64,000 nt of DNA from Saccharimonas sp963542675 (GCA_963542675.1 CAUTXC010000001.1:1-64000), one strand, 5' to 3'. Positions 33,951-43,634 are shown, numbered from the stretch's first letter. Program-made: numbers and translations. The notes: a model not told the origin generated them from the letters alone.

Positions 33951-34427
33951 CTAGCTCTGCCGCGTCATAAACGCTGCCATAATCGCTGCCGCGAGAGCAT
34001 CTGCACAGTCGTCTGGCTTAGGCACCGTCTGAAGGCCTAGTTGGAGCCGCACCATCTCTTGCACTTGCTTTTTGTCTGCTTTGCCATAGCCAGTGATTGT
34101 CTGCTTGATCTGGAGTGGTGTATATTCCTCAATCCGCAGACCCGCTCGCTGACCGGTCAGTAGCGCTACGCCACGCGCCTCAGCCACGCTCATAGCGGTG
34201 GTAATATTACGCGCAAAGAAAAGTTTTTCGATCGCCATCATTGTGGGTTGCGTCTCTGCAATAATACTCGTAAGACCATCGAATATCTCACCAAGGCGCT
34301 CTGGTATTGGCGTATGTGCTGGCGTTGTAATAACACCCGCCGTGACGAGTCGCGTTGCGCCACCATGAGCGTCAATGACACCAAAGCCAAGGATGCCAGT
34401 GCCCGGGTCTATACCAATGATTCGCAT
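33951..34427 (-). CDS. ruvC: Holliday junction resolvase RuvC
   Basis: 158 aa. MRIIGIDPGTGILGFGVID carries the first catalytic Asp; AIEKLFFARNITTAMSVAEA the Glu; the C-terminal DDCADALAAAIMA the last pair. Completes RuvABC. Monocistronic with a leaderless-type promoter. Confidence 0.95.
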   Translation of the reverse strand: MRIIGIDPGTGILGFGVIDAHGGATRLVTAGVITTPAHTPIPERLGEIFDGLTSIIAETQPTMMAIEKLFFARNITTAMSVAEARGVALLTGQRAGLRIEEYTPLQIKQTITGYGKADKKQVQEMVRLQLGLQTVPKPDDCADALAAAIMAAFMTRQS

Positions 34428-34439
34428 GGTGCTAGTATA
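34425..34439 (-). promoter_or_regulatory. Leaderless-type promoter of ruvC
   Basis: Minus-strand TATACT (34434-34439), spacer AGCACC, ATG. Confidence 0.65.
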
Positions 34440-34491
34440 GCTGAATCTGAGGGCTTATGCTATATACCGCTATGGTATAGCTAATGAGACT

Positions 34492-36279
34492 CTAACCTTT
34501 GCGCACCATCCGGCGCAGCCACTGGCCAATCTCACTGCGCCATTCCCAGCCAGCATAGCCCACCGCCACGATGGCTACCCCACCAATCATCCACCAGATG
34601 ATCTCTGTCTGCCCATTATTACTACCCGGCTCAACAGCGTAGCCTGCGGCTGGTGCTTTGCTATTCTTGCTCGTCGATTTGCGGCAGCGATTGGTTGATG
34701 GATTACGCTCCCAGCCTGGCTTGCAGGGCGTCAGCTGGCGACTATTTGCTGCGCCAAGCTTTTTGCAGCGGCCAGTCGCTGGGTTGCGATAGTACCCTGC
34801 TTTACATATAGCAGCTGGTGCCTTACCGCCAGCGAGCGCTCGGCAGCGCCCTGTGGCAGGATTGCGATACTGCCCCGCCTTGCACACGGCCAATTGCTGG
34901 CCAGTGGCAGATACTGCGCGGCAACGGCCCGTCGCGGGGTTACGCTCTTGGCCTGGTTTGCAGATGGTTAACTTTTGAGCATGAGAAACACTGCGTGCTA
35001 CCTTTGCATTGCCGGCTGTTTGTTTTGACTGTTTCTCACCACTGTTGATTTTCCGACAACGATTTGTTGCTGGGTTGCGTTCTTGGCCAGCGGGGCACGG
35101 TTTGCCCGATGGCTGATGGGGTGAGGCTGGTGCATCAGTGATGATATTATCGGCTTGGTCGGGGCTTGGTGTTGTCCATTGCCACGTGCCAGTTTGCGAA
35201 TTATATGCCCAAGACTTACCTTGGTGCGCAGCCTGCCCTGCACCGCTATATGCATCAATGTGCGGCGAAAAGCTCACTAGACCATGCTGATCCTCAAACC
35301 ACAATGTACCACTACGCAATATTGCAAGCTCCGCACCATTTGCCTGAGCACGAATCGTCAATACCTGGCCTGGCGCAATAGTCCCCGCAAGAGACGAGGT
35401 GTTTCGCACAGTACTATTGCTGCCAGGTGTACCACTGCGCAAACGATAGGCAGCAAGGTCGATTGGCTGGTCGCCGGTATTTTTGATTTTGACATATTTT
35501 TGACAATTATCTGGTGCTGTGTCGCAGGTGTATGGATGAGGCAAAACTTCGAGAATTTGCAAAGGTGGCTCGCCTGGGGTTTCGTACGGCGCAGTTACCT
35601 CAGCTTCACCAGCTCGTGCTCGAAAGTCCTTAGCAAATACCCCAGTTCGCGCCGCTGCCGTCCAGTGCGCTCGCTCCCAGACGAGTGCACCTGCAAGCTC
35701 GTCTACGGCTGCGCTTGCTTTGTCAATAGTTGCACCAGATCTCTCCAGCGTCACATCATACCGCGTGATTTGCTCATCATTTGGTACACTTGGGCAACCC
35801 TGGAGCTGTGCGCCATCTGCCGGGGCCACTGCTGGATGGTAGTAGCGCACCGACGACTGGGGTGGTGTATATCCTTGTAGATTGACGCGGCACGTGTAGT
35901 CGGTGTGGTTCGTGCTAACACTGACAACAAGCGCGACATCACTAAGCGGCACAAACTGACGCGCAGTATTATGCAGCTCAACTGCACTCACCGTGCGCCG
36001 GTCTGTTGTGTGGAGCGCCCCAATCATCAATGCATCGTGTTCAGTATGAGCAGCAAGGTGCACTACAGGCTGCGCTGCTGGAAGCTTGCTGCTAGCAGTA
36101 TCATCACGCGCCACTACCCGCTCAAATAAAAAATCGCCGATGGCGGCGACTGGGGTGGCAAAATAAGCAGTGGAAGAATCAGCACCAAGCGCAGAAGCTC
36201 CAGCTATTCCTGGTATCATCATGGTTACGGCAAGCCCATATGCAATAATTCGCCGGGTATAATTCCGCATAGTTTGCAT
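34492..36279 (-). CDS. Surface protein: lamin-tail domain plus five two-Cys repeats
   Basis: 595 aa from ATG 36279, with GAGGAGG 9 nt upstream (an in-frame ATG at 36270 is also possible; the longer reading to 36399 is rejected). Signal peptide (RRIIAYGLAVTMMIPGIAGA), an Ala/Thr-rich region, a lamin-tail-like beta domain (LQILEVLPHPY...YVKIKNTGDQPIDLAAYRLR...IAPGQVLTIRAQ), then five copies of the motif C-x-x-G-x-x-R-N-P-[AS]-T-x-R-C-[RK]. The C-terminus has one TM helix (IIWWMIGGVAIVAVGYAGWE) and a basic tail. It is a membrane-tethered wall protein; LTDs elsewhere bind DNA or accompany nucleases. Confidence 0.8.
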   Translation of the reverse strand: MQTMRNYTRRIIAYGLAVTMMIPGIAGASALGADSSTAYFATPVAAIGDFLFERVVARDDTASSKLPAAQPVVHLAAHTEHDALMIGALHTTDRRTVSAVELHNTARQFVPLSDVALVVSVSTNHTDYTCRVNLQGYTPPQSSVRYYHPAVAPADGAQLQGCPSVPNDEQITRYDVTLERSGATIDKASAAVDELAGALVWERAHWTAAARTGVFAKDFRARAGEAEVTAPYETPGEPPLQILEVLPHPYTCDTAPDNCQKYVKIKNTGDQPIDLAAYRLRSGTPGSNSTVRNTSSLAGTIAPGQVLTIRAQANGAELAILRSGTLWFEDQHGLVSFSPHIDAYSGAGQAAHQGKSWAYNSQTGTWQWTTPSPDQADNIITDAPASPHQPSGKPCPAGQERNPATNRCRKINSGEKQSKQTAGNAKVARSVSHAQKLTICKPGQERNPATGRCRAVSATGQQLAVCKAGQYRNPATGRCRALAGGKAPAAICKAGYYRNPATGRCKKLGAANSRQLTPCKPGWERNPSTNRCRKSTSKNSKAPAAGYAVEPGSNNGQTEIIWWMIGGVAIVAVGYAGWEWRSEIGQWLRRMVRKG

Positions 36280-36498
36280 TTTGTTTTTCCTCCTCGCCAC
36301 GATTATGCGCAAAGTAACCCTCTTGGTCAAGCACAAGCATATTGTTTTGTTTATCACGCAAACTAATACGGTGGTCGGATTTTGTTCTCTAACGCACAAT
36401 AATAGCGAGAAATAGAAATCAAGATTTTATAATGCGGATCTTTAGGCTTTCAAACAGATACAACAAAAAACAGGCCATCTCGCCTGCTAATTGATCAA
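36280..36498. other. Intergenic
   Basis: Contains the promoter side of the lamin-tail protein gene and the 3' side of tRNA-Lys. No gene seen. Confidence 0.4.
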
Positions 36499-36575
36499 TG
36501 GAGGGCCCAGTGAGGCTCGAACTCACGACACCCTGCTTAAAAGGCAGGTGCTCTAACCTGCTGAGCTATGGGCCC
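36499..36575 (-). tRNA. tRNA-Lys (anticodon TTT)
   Basis: 77 nt with an encoded CCA. Acceptor GGGCCC paired with GGGCCC, discriminator T, anticodon loop CTTTTAA, T-arm AGTTCGAGC. Confidence 0.95.
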
Positions 36576-36885
36576 GTAGACTCTGCGAGTATAGCACTGG
36601 TCGTGGTAGACTGTCAAGCGGAGCAAACACTGGATTCATCATCACTCTTCCAAAATTCTACTATCTATAGCAAAATTTACCTTTCTCCTCTGTAAGAGAC
36701 TCTACCTTGCCACCTCACTCGGTAAATGTATACATATCTCTTGCTGAACGCAAAAGATTCAATAATTTCACCACGAGAAAACAAATACATAAAAATTCTA
36801 GCCTCCCTGATAAACCCGACCGAAAGTCCGCGATTCAGATGCAATAAATTGACGCACTAGCAACGCAATGGTTTAATGATAACCA
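36576..36885. other. Intergenic between tRNA-Lys and comEC
   Basis: 310 bp without a gene. A TTTAAT box precedes the comEC ATG by 8 nt. The tRNA promoter must lie on the minus strand near 36585-36620. Otherwise nothing recognised. Confidence 0.4.
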
Positions 36886-38328
36886 ATGACGTGGTGGCAA
36901 CGGCGAATTCACCCAACATGGCAGCTCACGATGTGCTGCGGCGGCATCGTTGGTGGAGTAGCATTAGCCCAGTGGTGGCCGTATGCTGTGTGGTGGTGGC
37001 TTGTTGTAGCTGGCGGCGGTATTGCCTGTGCACTGCGCCAAAGCCGGCAGTGGTGCCTTATTATCATATTGATTGCTGGGCTTATGATTGGCCTAGTGCG
37101 CGGTGGGAGTGACCAGCAGCAACAGCGCTCTTACGCGACATTATTTGGACACACAGCGACAATCACCGGGCAGGTGCAGGATGATCCTGATACAAATCAA
37201 CGCAACCAACTCGTCGTGAGGCTGAGTGCTATCCGCCTCGATGGCCGCTCGCTACCTGGCACAGTATGGGTAAGTCTGCACGGCAACCCTGCAGTCCACC
37301 GCAGCGACTGGCTGGTTGTGCGAGGCAAGCTCAAGCCTGGCTTTGGCAACTTTGCTGCTGTTGTGCAGCGTGCTCATGTGAAGCACATTTTTCAGCCACA
37401 GCCTGGCGATGTCGCTCTGCAGGTACGCGATTGGTTTGCCGAGCATATTCGCCACGCAATTCACGAGCCAGCCGCCAGCCTTGGTAGTGGCTATGTCCTT
37501 GGCCAAAAGCGCGCTCTGCCGCACGATATCCAAGAAGCAATGCGCGCGACAGGCCTCACCCACATCGTTGTGGCGAGTGGGTATAACCTCACAATCCTCG
37601 TCCGCCTCGCTCGGCGCTTGTTTGCCAAGGTATCACGCTATCTTGCGGTACTTACCAGTGCAAGTCTCGTCCTTGGCTTTGTCGCCATCACTGGCCTAAG
37701 CCCAAGTATGACACGCGCTGGCTTGGTAGCTGGGCTCAGCATTTGGGCTTGGGCGTATGGTCGTGCGTTTCACCCCATTACACTGCTAGCAGTAGCAAGT
37801 GCTGCTACCGTACTGTGGAAGCCAAGCTATGTCTGGGGAGATATTGGCTGGCAGCTAAGCTTTGCATCCTTCGCTGGAGTGATGATTCTCGCACCGCTGT
37901 TGCAGCGCTATTTCTTTGGCTCAGCAGAGCCATCAATCGGCCGCCAAGTCTTGGGCGAGACAATCTCTGCACAGCTAGCTACATTACCGATTAGCCTCGC
38001 AGCATTTGGGCAATTATCGCTCGTGGCGCTGCCAGCCAATCTACTCATTGTGCCGTGGGTGCCGCTAGCGATGCTTCTCACGTGCATTGCTGGGGTTGGA
38101 GCGCTTGTGTGGCCAGCAGCAGCGACAGTGTTTGGCGCACCAGCACAATGGTTGCTTGATGCCATGCTGTGGGTCGTCCAGCAATGTGCCGCCTTCCCAT
38201 GGGCCCAGCTCGATTTTACACTGCCATGGTGGGGTGTGACACTATGGTATGGTGGGCTCATTAGCCTCTGCTGGTGGCTCTGGCGGGCAACTGGTTACTC
38301 ACTACGCGACACCTCGCTCGTAGAATAA
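36886..38328 (+). CDS. comEC: ComEC/Rec2 DNA-uptake channel
   Basis: 480 aa. N-terminal TM segments and an OB-like external domain (TITGQVQDDPDTNQRNQLVV, WVSLHGNPAVHRSDWLVVRG), followed by the Competence domain with GLTHIVVASGYNLTILVRLA, the hallmark H-I-v-xSG-x-N motif, and further helices ending in an aromatic C-terminus. The C-terminal metallo-beta-lactamase-type domain of large ComEC is absent, as in many short forms. Conducts single-stranded DNA into the cell. With the type IV pilus and RecA this forms most of a transformation pathway. Confidence 0.9.
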   Translation: MTWWQRRIHPTWQLTMCCGGIVGGVALAQWWPYAVWWWLVVAGGGIACALRQSRQWCLIIILIAGLMIGLVRGGSDQQQQRSYATLFGHTATITGQVQDDPDTNQRNQLVVRLSAIRLDGRSLPGTVWVSLHGNPAVHRSDWLVVRGKLKPGFGNFAAVVQRAHVKHIFQPQPGDVALQVRDWFAEHIRHAIHEPAASLGSGYVLGQKRALPHDIQEAMRATGLTHIVVASGYNLTILVRLARRLFAKVSRYLAVLTSASLVLGFVAITGLSPSMTRAGLVAGLSIWAWAYGRAFHPITLLAVASAATVLWKPSYVWGDIGWQLSFASFAGVMILAPLLQRYFFGSAEPSIGRQVLGETISAQLATLPISLAAFGQLSLVALPANLLIVPWVPLAMLLTCIAGVGALVWPAAATVFGAPAQWLLDAMLWVVQQCAAFPWAQLDFTLPWWGVTLWYGGLISLCWWLWRATGYSLRDTSLVE

Positions 38329-38344
38329 TAATCACCCAATATGC

Positions 38345-38350
38345 TACAAT
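38345..38350 (+). promoter_or_regulatory. -10 box of yebC
   Basis: TGC-TACAAT; the ATG at 38383 follows 32 nt later with AAGGAG, so this gene has a normal leader. Confidence 0.5.
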
Positions 38351-38382
38351 GAGTTGAAAGATAGAACAATCAAGGAGAACCT

Positions 38383-39087
38383 ATGTCTGGACACAGTAAA
38401 TGGGCCACGACCCATCGCCAAAAGGCCGTGGTTGATGCAAAGCGCGGCGCAGCCTTTACCAAGCTTGGCAATATGATTGCCATTGCAGCCCGTGGCGGCA
38501 CCGATCCAACAACCAACTCAAGCCTCGCATTGGCCATCGAGAAGGCTCGGGCAGCCAACATGCCCAACGCCAATATCCAGCGGGCAATTGATCGCATTAA
38601 TGATAAAAATGCTGCCGCACTCGAAGAGGCAGTCTATGAGGGCTACGGCCCAGGTGGTGTCGGCATCATTATCGAGACAGCAACCGATAACAAGAATCGC
38701 ACATATCCAGAGGTCCGCACTGCTCTCACCAAGAATGGTGGCACCATGGCAGATAGCGGCAGTGTGATGTTTCAGTTTGCGCGCAAGGGCGTGATCCGCG
38801 TAGCAGCCAGTGGTGAAGAAGCGCTCCTTACTGTGCTTGATGCTGGGGCTGAGGATGCAACAGAAGAAGATGGCGGCCTCACCGTCTATACCGACAAAAA
38901 AGAGCTCGCCAAAGTTCGCGAAGCTTTGCTCGCAGCTGGCATGACTGTTGAAGATGCAGAGCTCCAGTATGTGCCTAACAACACCGTTGCCATTGAGGAC
39001 GACGAAACCGCCCGCAAGCTTACCAAAATTATCGACGCACTTGAAGCACTCGATGATGTGACAAATGTTGCAACGAACGCGGCATAA
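38383..39087 (+). CDS. yebC: YebC/PmpR family regulator or translation factor
   Basis: 234 aa. MSGHSKWATTHRQKAVVDAK is the family signature, then EKARAANMPNANIQRAIDR, the YEGYGPGGVGIIIETATDN block and the NTVAIEDDETARKLTKIIDA C-terminus. YebC proteins regulate transcription or relieve ribosome stalling at proline runs. Full length and monocistronic with its own promoter and terminator. Confidence 0.95.
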   Translation: MSGHSKWATTHRQKAVVDAKRGAAFTKLGNMIAIAARGGTDPTTNSSLALAIEKARAANMPNANIQRAIDRINDKNAAALEEAVYEGYGPGGVGIIIETATDNKNRTYPEVRTALTKNGGTMADSGSVMFQFARKGVIRVAASGEEALLTVLDAGAEDATEEDGGLTVYTDKKELAKVREALLAAGMTVEDAELQYVPNNTVAIEDDETARKLTKIIDALEALDDVTNVATNAA

Positions 39088-39125
39088 TACCCACTAGAGT
39101 TATACGCAAATCACAACACTAAAAC

Positions 39126-39151
39126 GACCCTCTATTATGAGGGTCATTTTA
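39126..39151 (+). terminator. Terminator of yebC
   Basis: GACCCTC/GAGGGTC, 7-bp stem with loop TATTAT, flanked by AAAAC and ATTTTAC. Confidence 0.7.
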
Positions 39152-39219
39152 CTAAGCACATCAACGTATATATTCTTGTAAAACCACACGTATCAAGTGA
39201 CACGCGCAAGAAGTATCTA

Positions 39220-39705
39220 TCACTTTTTCTTGTGTGGTTTTGCGCCCTTTGCGCGAGCCACGAGCGTATCAACAAGTGCACATGCAAACCCCGTCGTTAC
39301 AACCGCCGCATGAGACCCATCCAACGCTGCTACAACCATCTTGCTTGTCTCATCAACTGGTGGTACGAGACTACTCAGCGCATCAAACAGTACATACACT
39401 GCCACAACACCAAAAATCAGTGAGCCACCAATACGCCACCAGCGCTGGCTCACCACCGAGCCACAACACACCAGCACCACAGCTGGTAGCACCGTCAGCA
39501 CAATCGTCACCACTGCAAGCAAAGCAGATCGGTCAATGCCTATGCCAACCCCAGCAGCATACGGCACGACATCTGCCGCCCACAGCTGTGTCATTACCAC
39601 ACCAACCGCCAAGCCTATTACTGGTAGCCCAAAATGCCGCTTCGCTACATATACCAAACCAGCCAAAACCACAGCCATGCCAACAAGCAATCCAAGCAAC
39701 ATCAT
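39220..39705 (-). CDS. Unknown membrane protein, about five TM helices
   Basis: 161 aa. Hydrophobic segments near 1-20, 28-44, 62-85, 92-112 and 130-148. Ends in a Lys-rich tail (RAKGAKPHKKK). No conserved motif recognised. TATAAT ends 6 nt before ATG 39705. Confidence 0.55.
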   Translation of the reverse strand: MMLLGLLVGMAVVLAGLVYVAKRHFGLPVIGLAVGVVMTQLWAADVVPYAAGVGIGIDRSALLAVVTIVLTVLPAVVLVCCGSVVSQRWWRIGGSLIFGVVAVYVLFDALSSLVPPVDETSKMVVAALDGSHAAVVTTGFACALVDTLVARAKGAKPHKKK

Positions 39706-39717
39706 GCCATCATTATA
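39703..39717 (-). promoter_or_regulatory. Leaderless-type promoter of the five-TM gene
   Basis: Minus-strand TATAAT (39712-39717), spacer GATGGC, ATG. Confidence 0.6.
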
Positions 39718-39771
39718 CCATGATACCGATTCAACATAAGCGTTATGAGAAACGCCAGTACGTTTGGATAG

Positions 39772-40689
39772 TTATGCCCCAACGCGATCCTTCTTGTGCT
39801 GTCGCTTCGCATTGCGCTCAATATATTCAATGATCGGTTTGGCTACATTGCGCCGCGTAATTTTCTCTATTCCAAAGCCGGGGCTCGCATTGACCTCAAG
39901 CACTAGCGGCCCACGACTTGAGCGCATAAAGTCAACACCCGCTACTGTCAGACCCATTGCCTTAGCTGCCCGCAAACACATGCGACGCTCGGTATCCGTC
40001 AAGCGGATCGGCGTTCCTTCGCCTCCCTTATGGAGGTTAGAGCGAAAGTCGTCATCTAGGCTCTGGCGCTTCATACTCGCTACCACACGACTCCCCACCA
40101 CAAAGGCGCGGATGTCCACTCCAGCTGACTCACGAATAAATTCTTGCAACAGGATGTTTGTCCCATCCTCGTTGGTGAGGTACAACGCCTGGAGCACTGA
40201 CTTTGCCGCCTTCTTCGTCTCCGCTAGCACCACACCATTGCCATGAGTACCACGAGCGAGCTTGATGATAACTGGCGTACCACCAAGTTCGTTAAGGAGA
40301 TCGTCTATATCAGCTGAGTTACGGCTAAACACTGTCTTAGGAATAGCTACTCCACCTCGAGCTAACAGCTGTGTCGAACGCAGTTTATCGCGCGCCCGGG
40401 TAATCGCAATCGAGCGATTAACAAAAAGCGTGCGTGGATACGCCATTTCTAACTGGCGTGCCACTGCTGTGCCGTAGCGAGTCATGTAGCTTGCAATGCG
40501 CGGAATTATTGCATCGTACTGATCGATTGCTTCACCATCATACATCACCGTTGGGTTCTTCTCATCAATCGTTACATAGCATTTGCGGTATTTAATCACT
40601 CTCACACTATGTCCACGCCTCTCTGCCTCTTCCTTGAGGCGAAGCGTTGAGTAGTTCACATTGCCATTGCTGAGTATTGCGATTTTCAC
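39772..40689 (-). CDS. rimK: RimK-like ATP-grasp ligase (glutamate or other amino-acid ligase)
   Basis: 305 aa from GTG 40689. ATP-grasp features are intact: RARDKLRSTQLLARGGVAIP, the Gly loop KLARGTHGNGVVLAE, IRAFVVGSRVVASMKR, and the Mg-binding LEVNASPGFGIEKITRRNV. RimK adds glutamates to the C-terminus of ribosomal protein S6; relatives make other amino-acid or peptide amides. Last gene of the operon starting at 45226, 54 bp behind the fusion gene. Its base composition is like the host average, unlike its three upstream partners, so it may be the native member that the others joined. Confidence 0.85.
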   Translation of the reverse strand: MKIAILSNGNVNYSTLRLKEEAERRGHSVRVIKYRKCYVTIDEKNPTVMYDGEAIDQYDAIIPRIASYMTRYGTAVARQLEMAYPRTLFVNRSIAITRARDKLRSTQLLARGGVAIPKTVFSRNSADIDDLLNELGGTPVIIKLARGTHGNGVVLAETKKAAKSVLQALYLTNEDGTNILLQEFIRESAGVDIRAFVVGSRVVASMKRQSLDDDFRSNLHKGGEGTPIRLTDTERRMCLRAAKAMGLTVAGVDFMRSSRGPLVLEVNASPGFGIEKITRRNVAKPIIEYIERNAKRQHKKDRVGA

Positions 40690-40743
40690 TCCATACCTCG
40701 TACTATTATTTTATCGATTTTGCTTATTATATGCTCTCTGTCT

Positions 40744-42252
40744 CTATTGTAGTCCATTTTGGCGTAGTTCTTGACGATTACTACTTTCGGCCTTCTTATC
40801 AATATCACCCTCTGCAACATGAACGATGAATTTATTACGCAAAATATTTCTTCCAATCAGCATTGGGTAGATCTGCCCCGATCTGTCTGCTAGTGTAACT
40901 TTTGCTTTCACTCGCCTTCCTGCCAAACTTACATTAATGACAACCTGATACCGCAATTCCTCATAACCATTCGAACTCCGAACAGAACGCATGGAATACT
41001 CAGAAAAATGCAACTCCTCACCAGTATACACCGGAGAGCCTTCACCAAACAGTTTGCAGTAAAGGCCTGTCTTATCAACTCGAATATCGCTTGCCCATAT
41101 AGACGAGACTGTCGCCCCTGTATCTATCCGAGCTTTAAATTTTTCATTAATAAAATCAGGCAAAGCAACCTTTTCAGCTCGGCCAATCATAACTATCTTT
41201 TTGCCGATAGGATGCGCCGTTTTTTCAATAGCATGAAATAGTTTTCGTGCAACATTCCGAGGTTTGCCTTCTGTTGGAAATTGGTGCATTCGTATCTCTG
41301 GAGACGCCTTCACTCTTACGACATAGCTATCATTTCCATCGCCACTAATGTTATCCGTTACAATATCAATGCCAGCAATACCAAGAAAACATGCTGATGC
41401 TGCTTGAATTGCTATAGTTTTGAGTTCATCAGACACATAACTCGTGACATCAACTGCTTCACCCCCCCTGCTCAGATTCAATGTATCTAAAACCTCAACA
41501 ACAGAGCCTTTCTCGGGAACGTATTGTAAAAAGTGAGCACCTTTATGTCTCGACACATCTTCAATGTCTATTTTTGCTACTAAACTAGCGTGTCTGTTGC
41601 TATGCTTTGAGCAATTATTATTTTTTTTACTTATCAAGGTTCGTATTGTTGACACTCCATCTCCAACAATATATGGTGGTCGACGATATGTTACTGCAAT
41701 GACTTTTTTATTTAACACCAAGAAGCGATATTCTTGCCCAAAAACCATTTGCTGAACAATCACCTCAGGCTGTCCACCACTATTCTGATATACATGGTGT
41801 ATTGCACGAAGCAAACCTTCTTCATCACCAGCGTTAACAAGAACATTATTACTGTAGTTTGCTGTAGCAGATTTGACAACAAGACACTCATAAGACTCTA
41901 GCATTTTTCGAAGTGTATCGTCAATTACCACGTCTTCGGGTCTATTTATTTTCAATGGATATGTATCTGGTATTTGTATATGCGCTTGGTGTAATATGTT
42001 ATTCGTCCAGATCCTGTCCTCACTCACCTGGACTGCATATGAAGGGTTTAGTGCAGTATTAAGATTATAAAAGTAAAGCTCTTTGCCGTCTTTTTCACAG
42101 CGCACCACATGTGATGTTGCTAAACGACCTGGAACTGTTGTGACCTGGTACCCTTTTCGGAGCGCCTCCTTCATTAGTAATCGAGAAGTAATGCCATACC
42201 GTGACAGGTCTGCTTTTTTGATACTATTCTTGCTTTCTTGCTCCATATACAT
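40744..42252 (-). CDS. CphA-like ATP-grasp fused to RimB-type retropepsin
   Basis: 502 aa. Residues 1-345 are an ATP-grasp of the cyanophycin-synthetase type (RRPPYIVGDGVSTIRTLI, then MHQFPTEGKPRNVARKL). The final metal motif, normally E-V-N-x-x-P, reads V-R-V-K-A-S-P (around 312-318), so both Mg ligands are replaced by basic residues. Residues ~350-490 are an ATP-dependent-zinc-protease/RimB-like retropepsin domain: IGRAEKVALPDF, ARIDTGATVSSIWA with the catalytic DTGA at 377-380, and GRNILRNKFIVHVAEGD. RimB domains trim or govern RimK products. The A+T-rich composition suggests horizontal gain. Confidence 0.8.
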   Translation of the reverse strand: MYMEQESKNSIKKADLSRYGITSRLLMKEALRKGYQVTTVPGRLATSHVVRCEKDGKELYFYNLNTALNPSYAVQVSEDRIWTNNILHQAHIQIPDTYPLKINRPEDVVIDDTLRKMLESYECLVVKSATANYSNNVLVNAGDEEGLLRAIHHVYQNSGGQPEVIVQQMVFGQEYRFLVLNKKVIAVTYRRPPYIVGDGVSTIRTLISKKNNNCSKHSNRHASLVAKIDIEDVSRHKGAHFLQYVPEKGSVVEVLDTLNLSRGGEAVDVTSYVSDELKTIAIQAASACFLGIAGIDIVTDNISGDGNDSYVVRVKASPEIRMHQFPTEGKPRNVARKLFHAIEKTAHPIGKKIVMIGRAEKVALPDFINEKFKARIDTGATVSSIWASDIRVDKTGLYCKLFGEGSPVYTGEELHFSEYSMRSVRSSNGYEELRYQVVINVSLAGRRVKAKVTLADRSGQIYPMLIGRNILRNKFIVHVAEGDIDKKAESSNRQELRQNGLQ

Positions 42253-42266
42253 AGCGATACATTTAT

Positions 42267-43634
42267 TTACTTCGAACTATTTTCAATTATATCAATAATA
42301 TTTCTTGATTCTCTCATAAGCACACCCTCTTCATCCATAACACGAAAATTAGTAAATATAGACGCCAATCGAGACCCTTGCTCAATAGACCTCTCGCTCC
42401 TTGTATAATCCTGTACAAAAACCTGTTTTGCAGAAGAAGACCTATCGAATGACATTATATCGCCTATGATTTGCATCTTTTCATTATATAATCCCGACCG
42501 AGGACTGTCAGCGACACCTGTCTCACTGTCTCGTTGATGAAGCACCATTAGCGCGCAATCATTATAGTCATTACTGTATGAACTATCCTCAATAACATAA
42601 TTGGCATTCGTTAACTCTAAGATATGAAGAAGATAGAAGGGGATATGCTTCTTTGCATTATAGCTCATTGTAAGAAGCGGTGTAGCACCCGTAATGCGTG
42701 CGTTAACTTCGATAGTATACACTTCATCATCCGTCACCAAAGAATCAACACCAAAAATACCACGATATCCTCTGTCGTATAATTCCTGGCCTATGACGCG
42801 CGCATTTTTCGTTAGTTGACTACTCTGCCATGTGTGTTGATCATCTGCTAATATTTCAATACCACAAAACTTCTCAGTACCAGGAATGCTTGTATTTGAT
42901 AAATTCGGGTCTGCAATAATCTGTCGCTGCACTGGCCCTATGAAGACCCCGTAGCGCGTTACAACGCCCTGTACCGACCAATCACGGCCATCAGCAATAT
43001 AGTCTGATACAACTACCTCACCAACCAAACCATTGCTATTTTGCATTGTATTTATTGCAGAACAGAACGACTCGAAGCTATCGACAATAAACGACCCCTT
43101 CCCTCCACCAAGTGCAGCATCTTGCAAAACAATCTTACTGCGTCCACCACAGAGATTAGAAAAATATTCCTCATCCAATAACATTTCTCGCCAAGGGTAT
43201 ATTTTATGTGATGGAATGTTGCAAAGACGCTCTGCAAAAATACGCCGAAACCACGATTTATTCTCAAACTTCTGAGCCAACGCGTACATATCGTTGCTAG
43301 GCAAAAATTGCAAACTGCTTTGTTTCAATCGCTCAGGAATTACGAAAGGTTTATATGTAAAAATATGATACTCGGGCAAATGAGTTATTATCATATCTTG
43401 GAATATTGAGTCTTGCAAAAGAGCCTGTGTAGTCAGTTCACCTGTATAAGGTCTCTCGCACTGATCGCGCACATAAGCGAGACTATCCATGTGCTCTACA
43501 TTCTGACTGCACATATTCCAGCCAGCTAATGAAGCAATTTTGTAATTATCAAACCACTGCTCAGGTCCAATTCTTGCCCATGGTTGTATACTAACGCCTG
43601 CTATCTTTAAACTTTTATCGTATTGAACTTTCAT
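42267..43634 (-). CDS. ATP-grasp carboxylate-amine ligase
   Basis: 455 aa. The ATP-grasp fold is visible from ~residue 150: KIVLQDAALGGGKGSFIVDS (Gly loop), VVVSDYIADGRDWSVQGVVT, and the Mg site TIEVNARITGATPLL, which is intact. The N-terminal ~140 residues and the C-terminal ~100 are not recognised and may set substrate specificity. It lies 15 bp from both neighbours, with no obvious Shine-Dalgarno. Likely joins an amino acid or peptide to a carboxylate; partner unknown. Confidence 0.75.
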   Translation of the reverse strand: MKVQYDKSLKIAGVSIQPWARIGPEQWFDNYKIASLAGWNMCSQNVEHMDSLAYVRDQCERPYTGELTTQALLQDSIFQDMIITHLPEYHIFTYKPFVIPERLKQSSLQFLPSNDMYALAQKFENKSWFRRIFAERLCNIPSHKIYPWREMLLDEEYFSNLCGGRSKIVLQDAALGGGKGSFIVDSFESFCSAINTMQNSNGLVGEVVVSDYIADGRDWSVQGVVTRYGVFIGPVQRQIIADPNLSNTSIPGTEKFCGIEILADDQHTWQSSQLTKNARVIGQELYDRGYRGIFGVDSLVTDDEVYTIEVNARITGATPLLTMSYNAKKHIPFYLLHILELTNANYVIEDSSYSNDYNDCALMVLHQRDSETGVADSPRSGLYNEKMQIIGDIMSFDRSSSAKQVFVQDYTRSERSIEQGSRLASIFTNFRVMDEEGVLMRESRNIIDIIENSSK

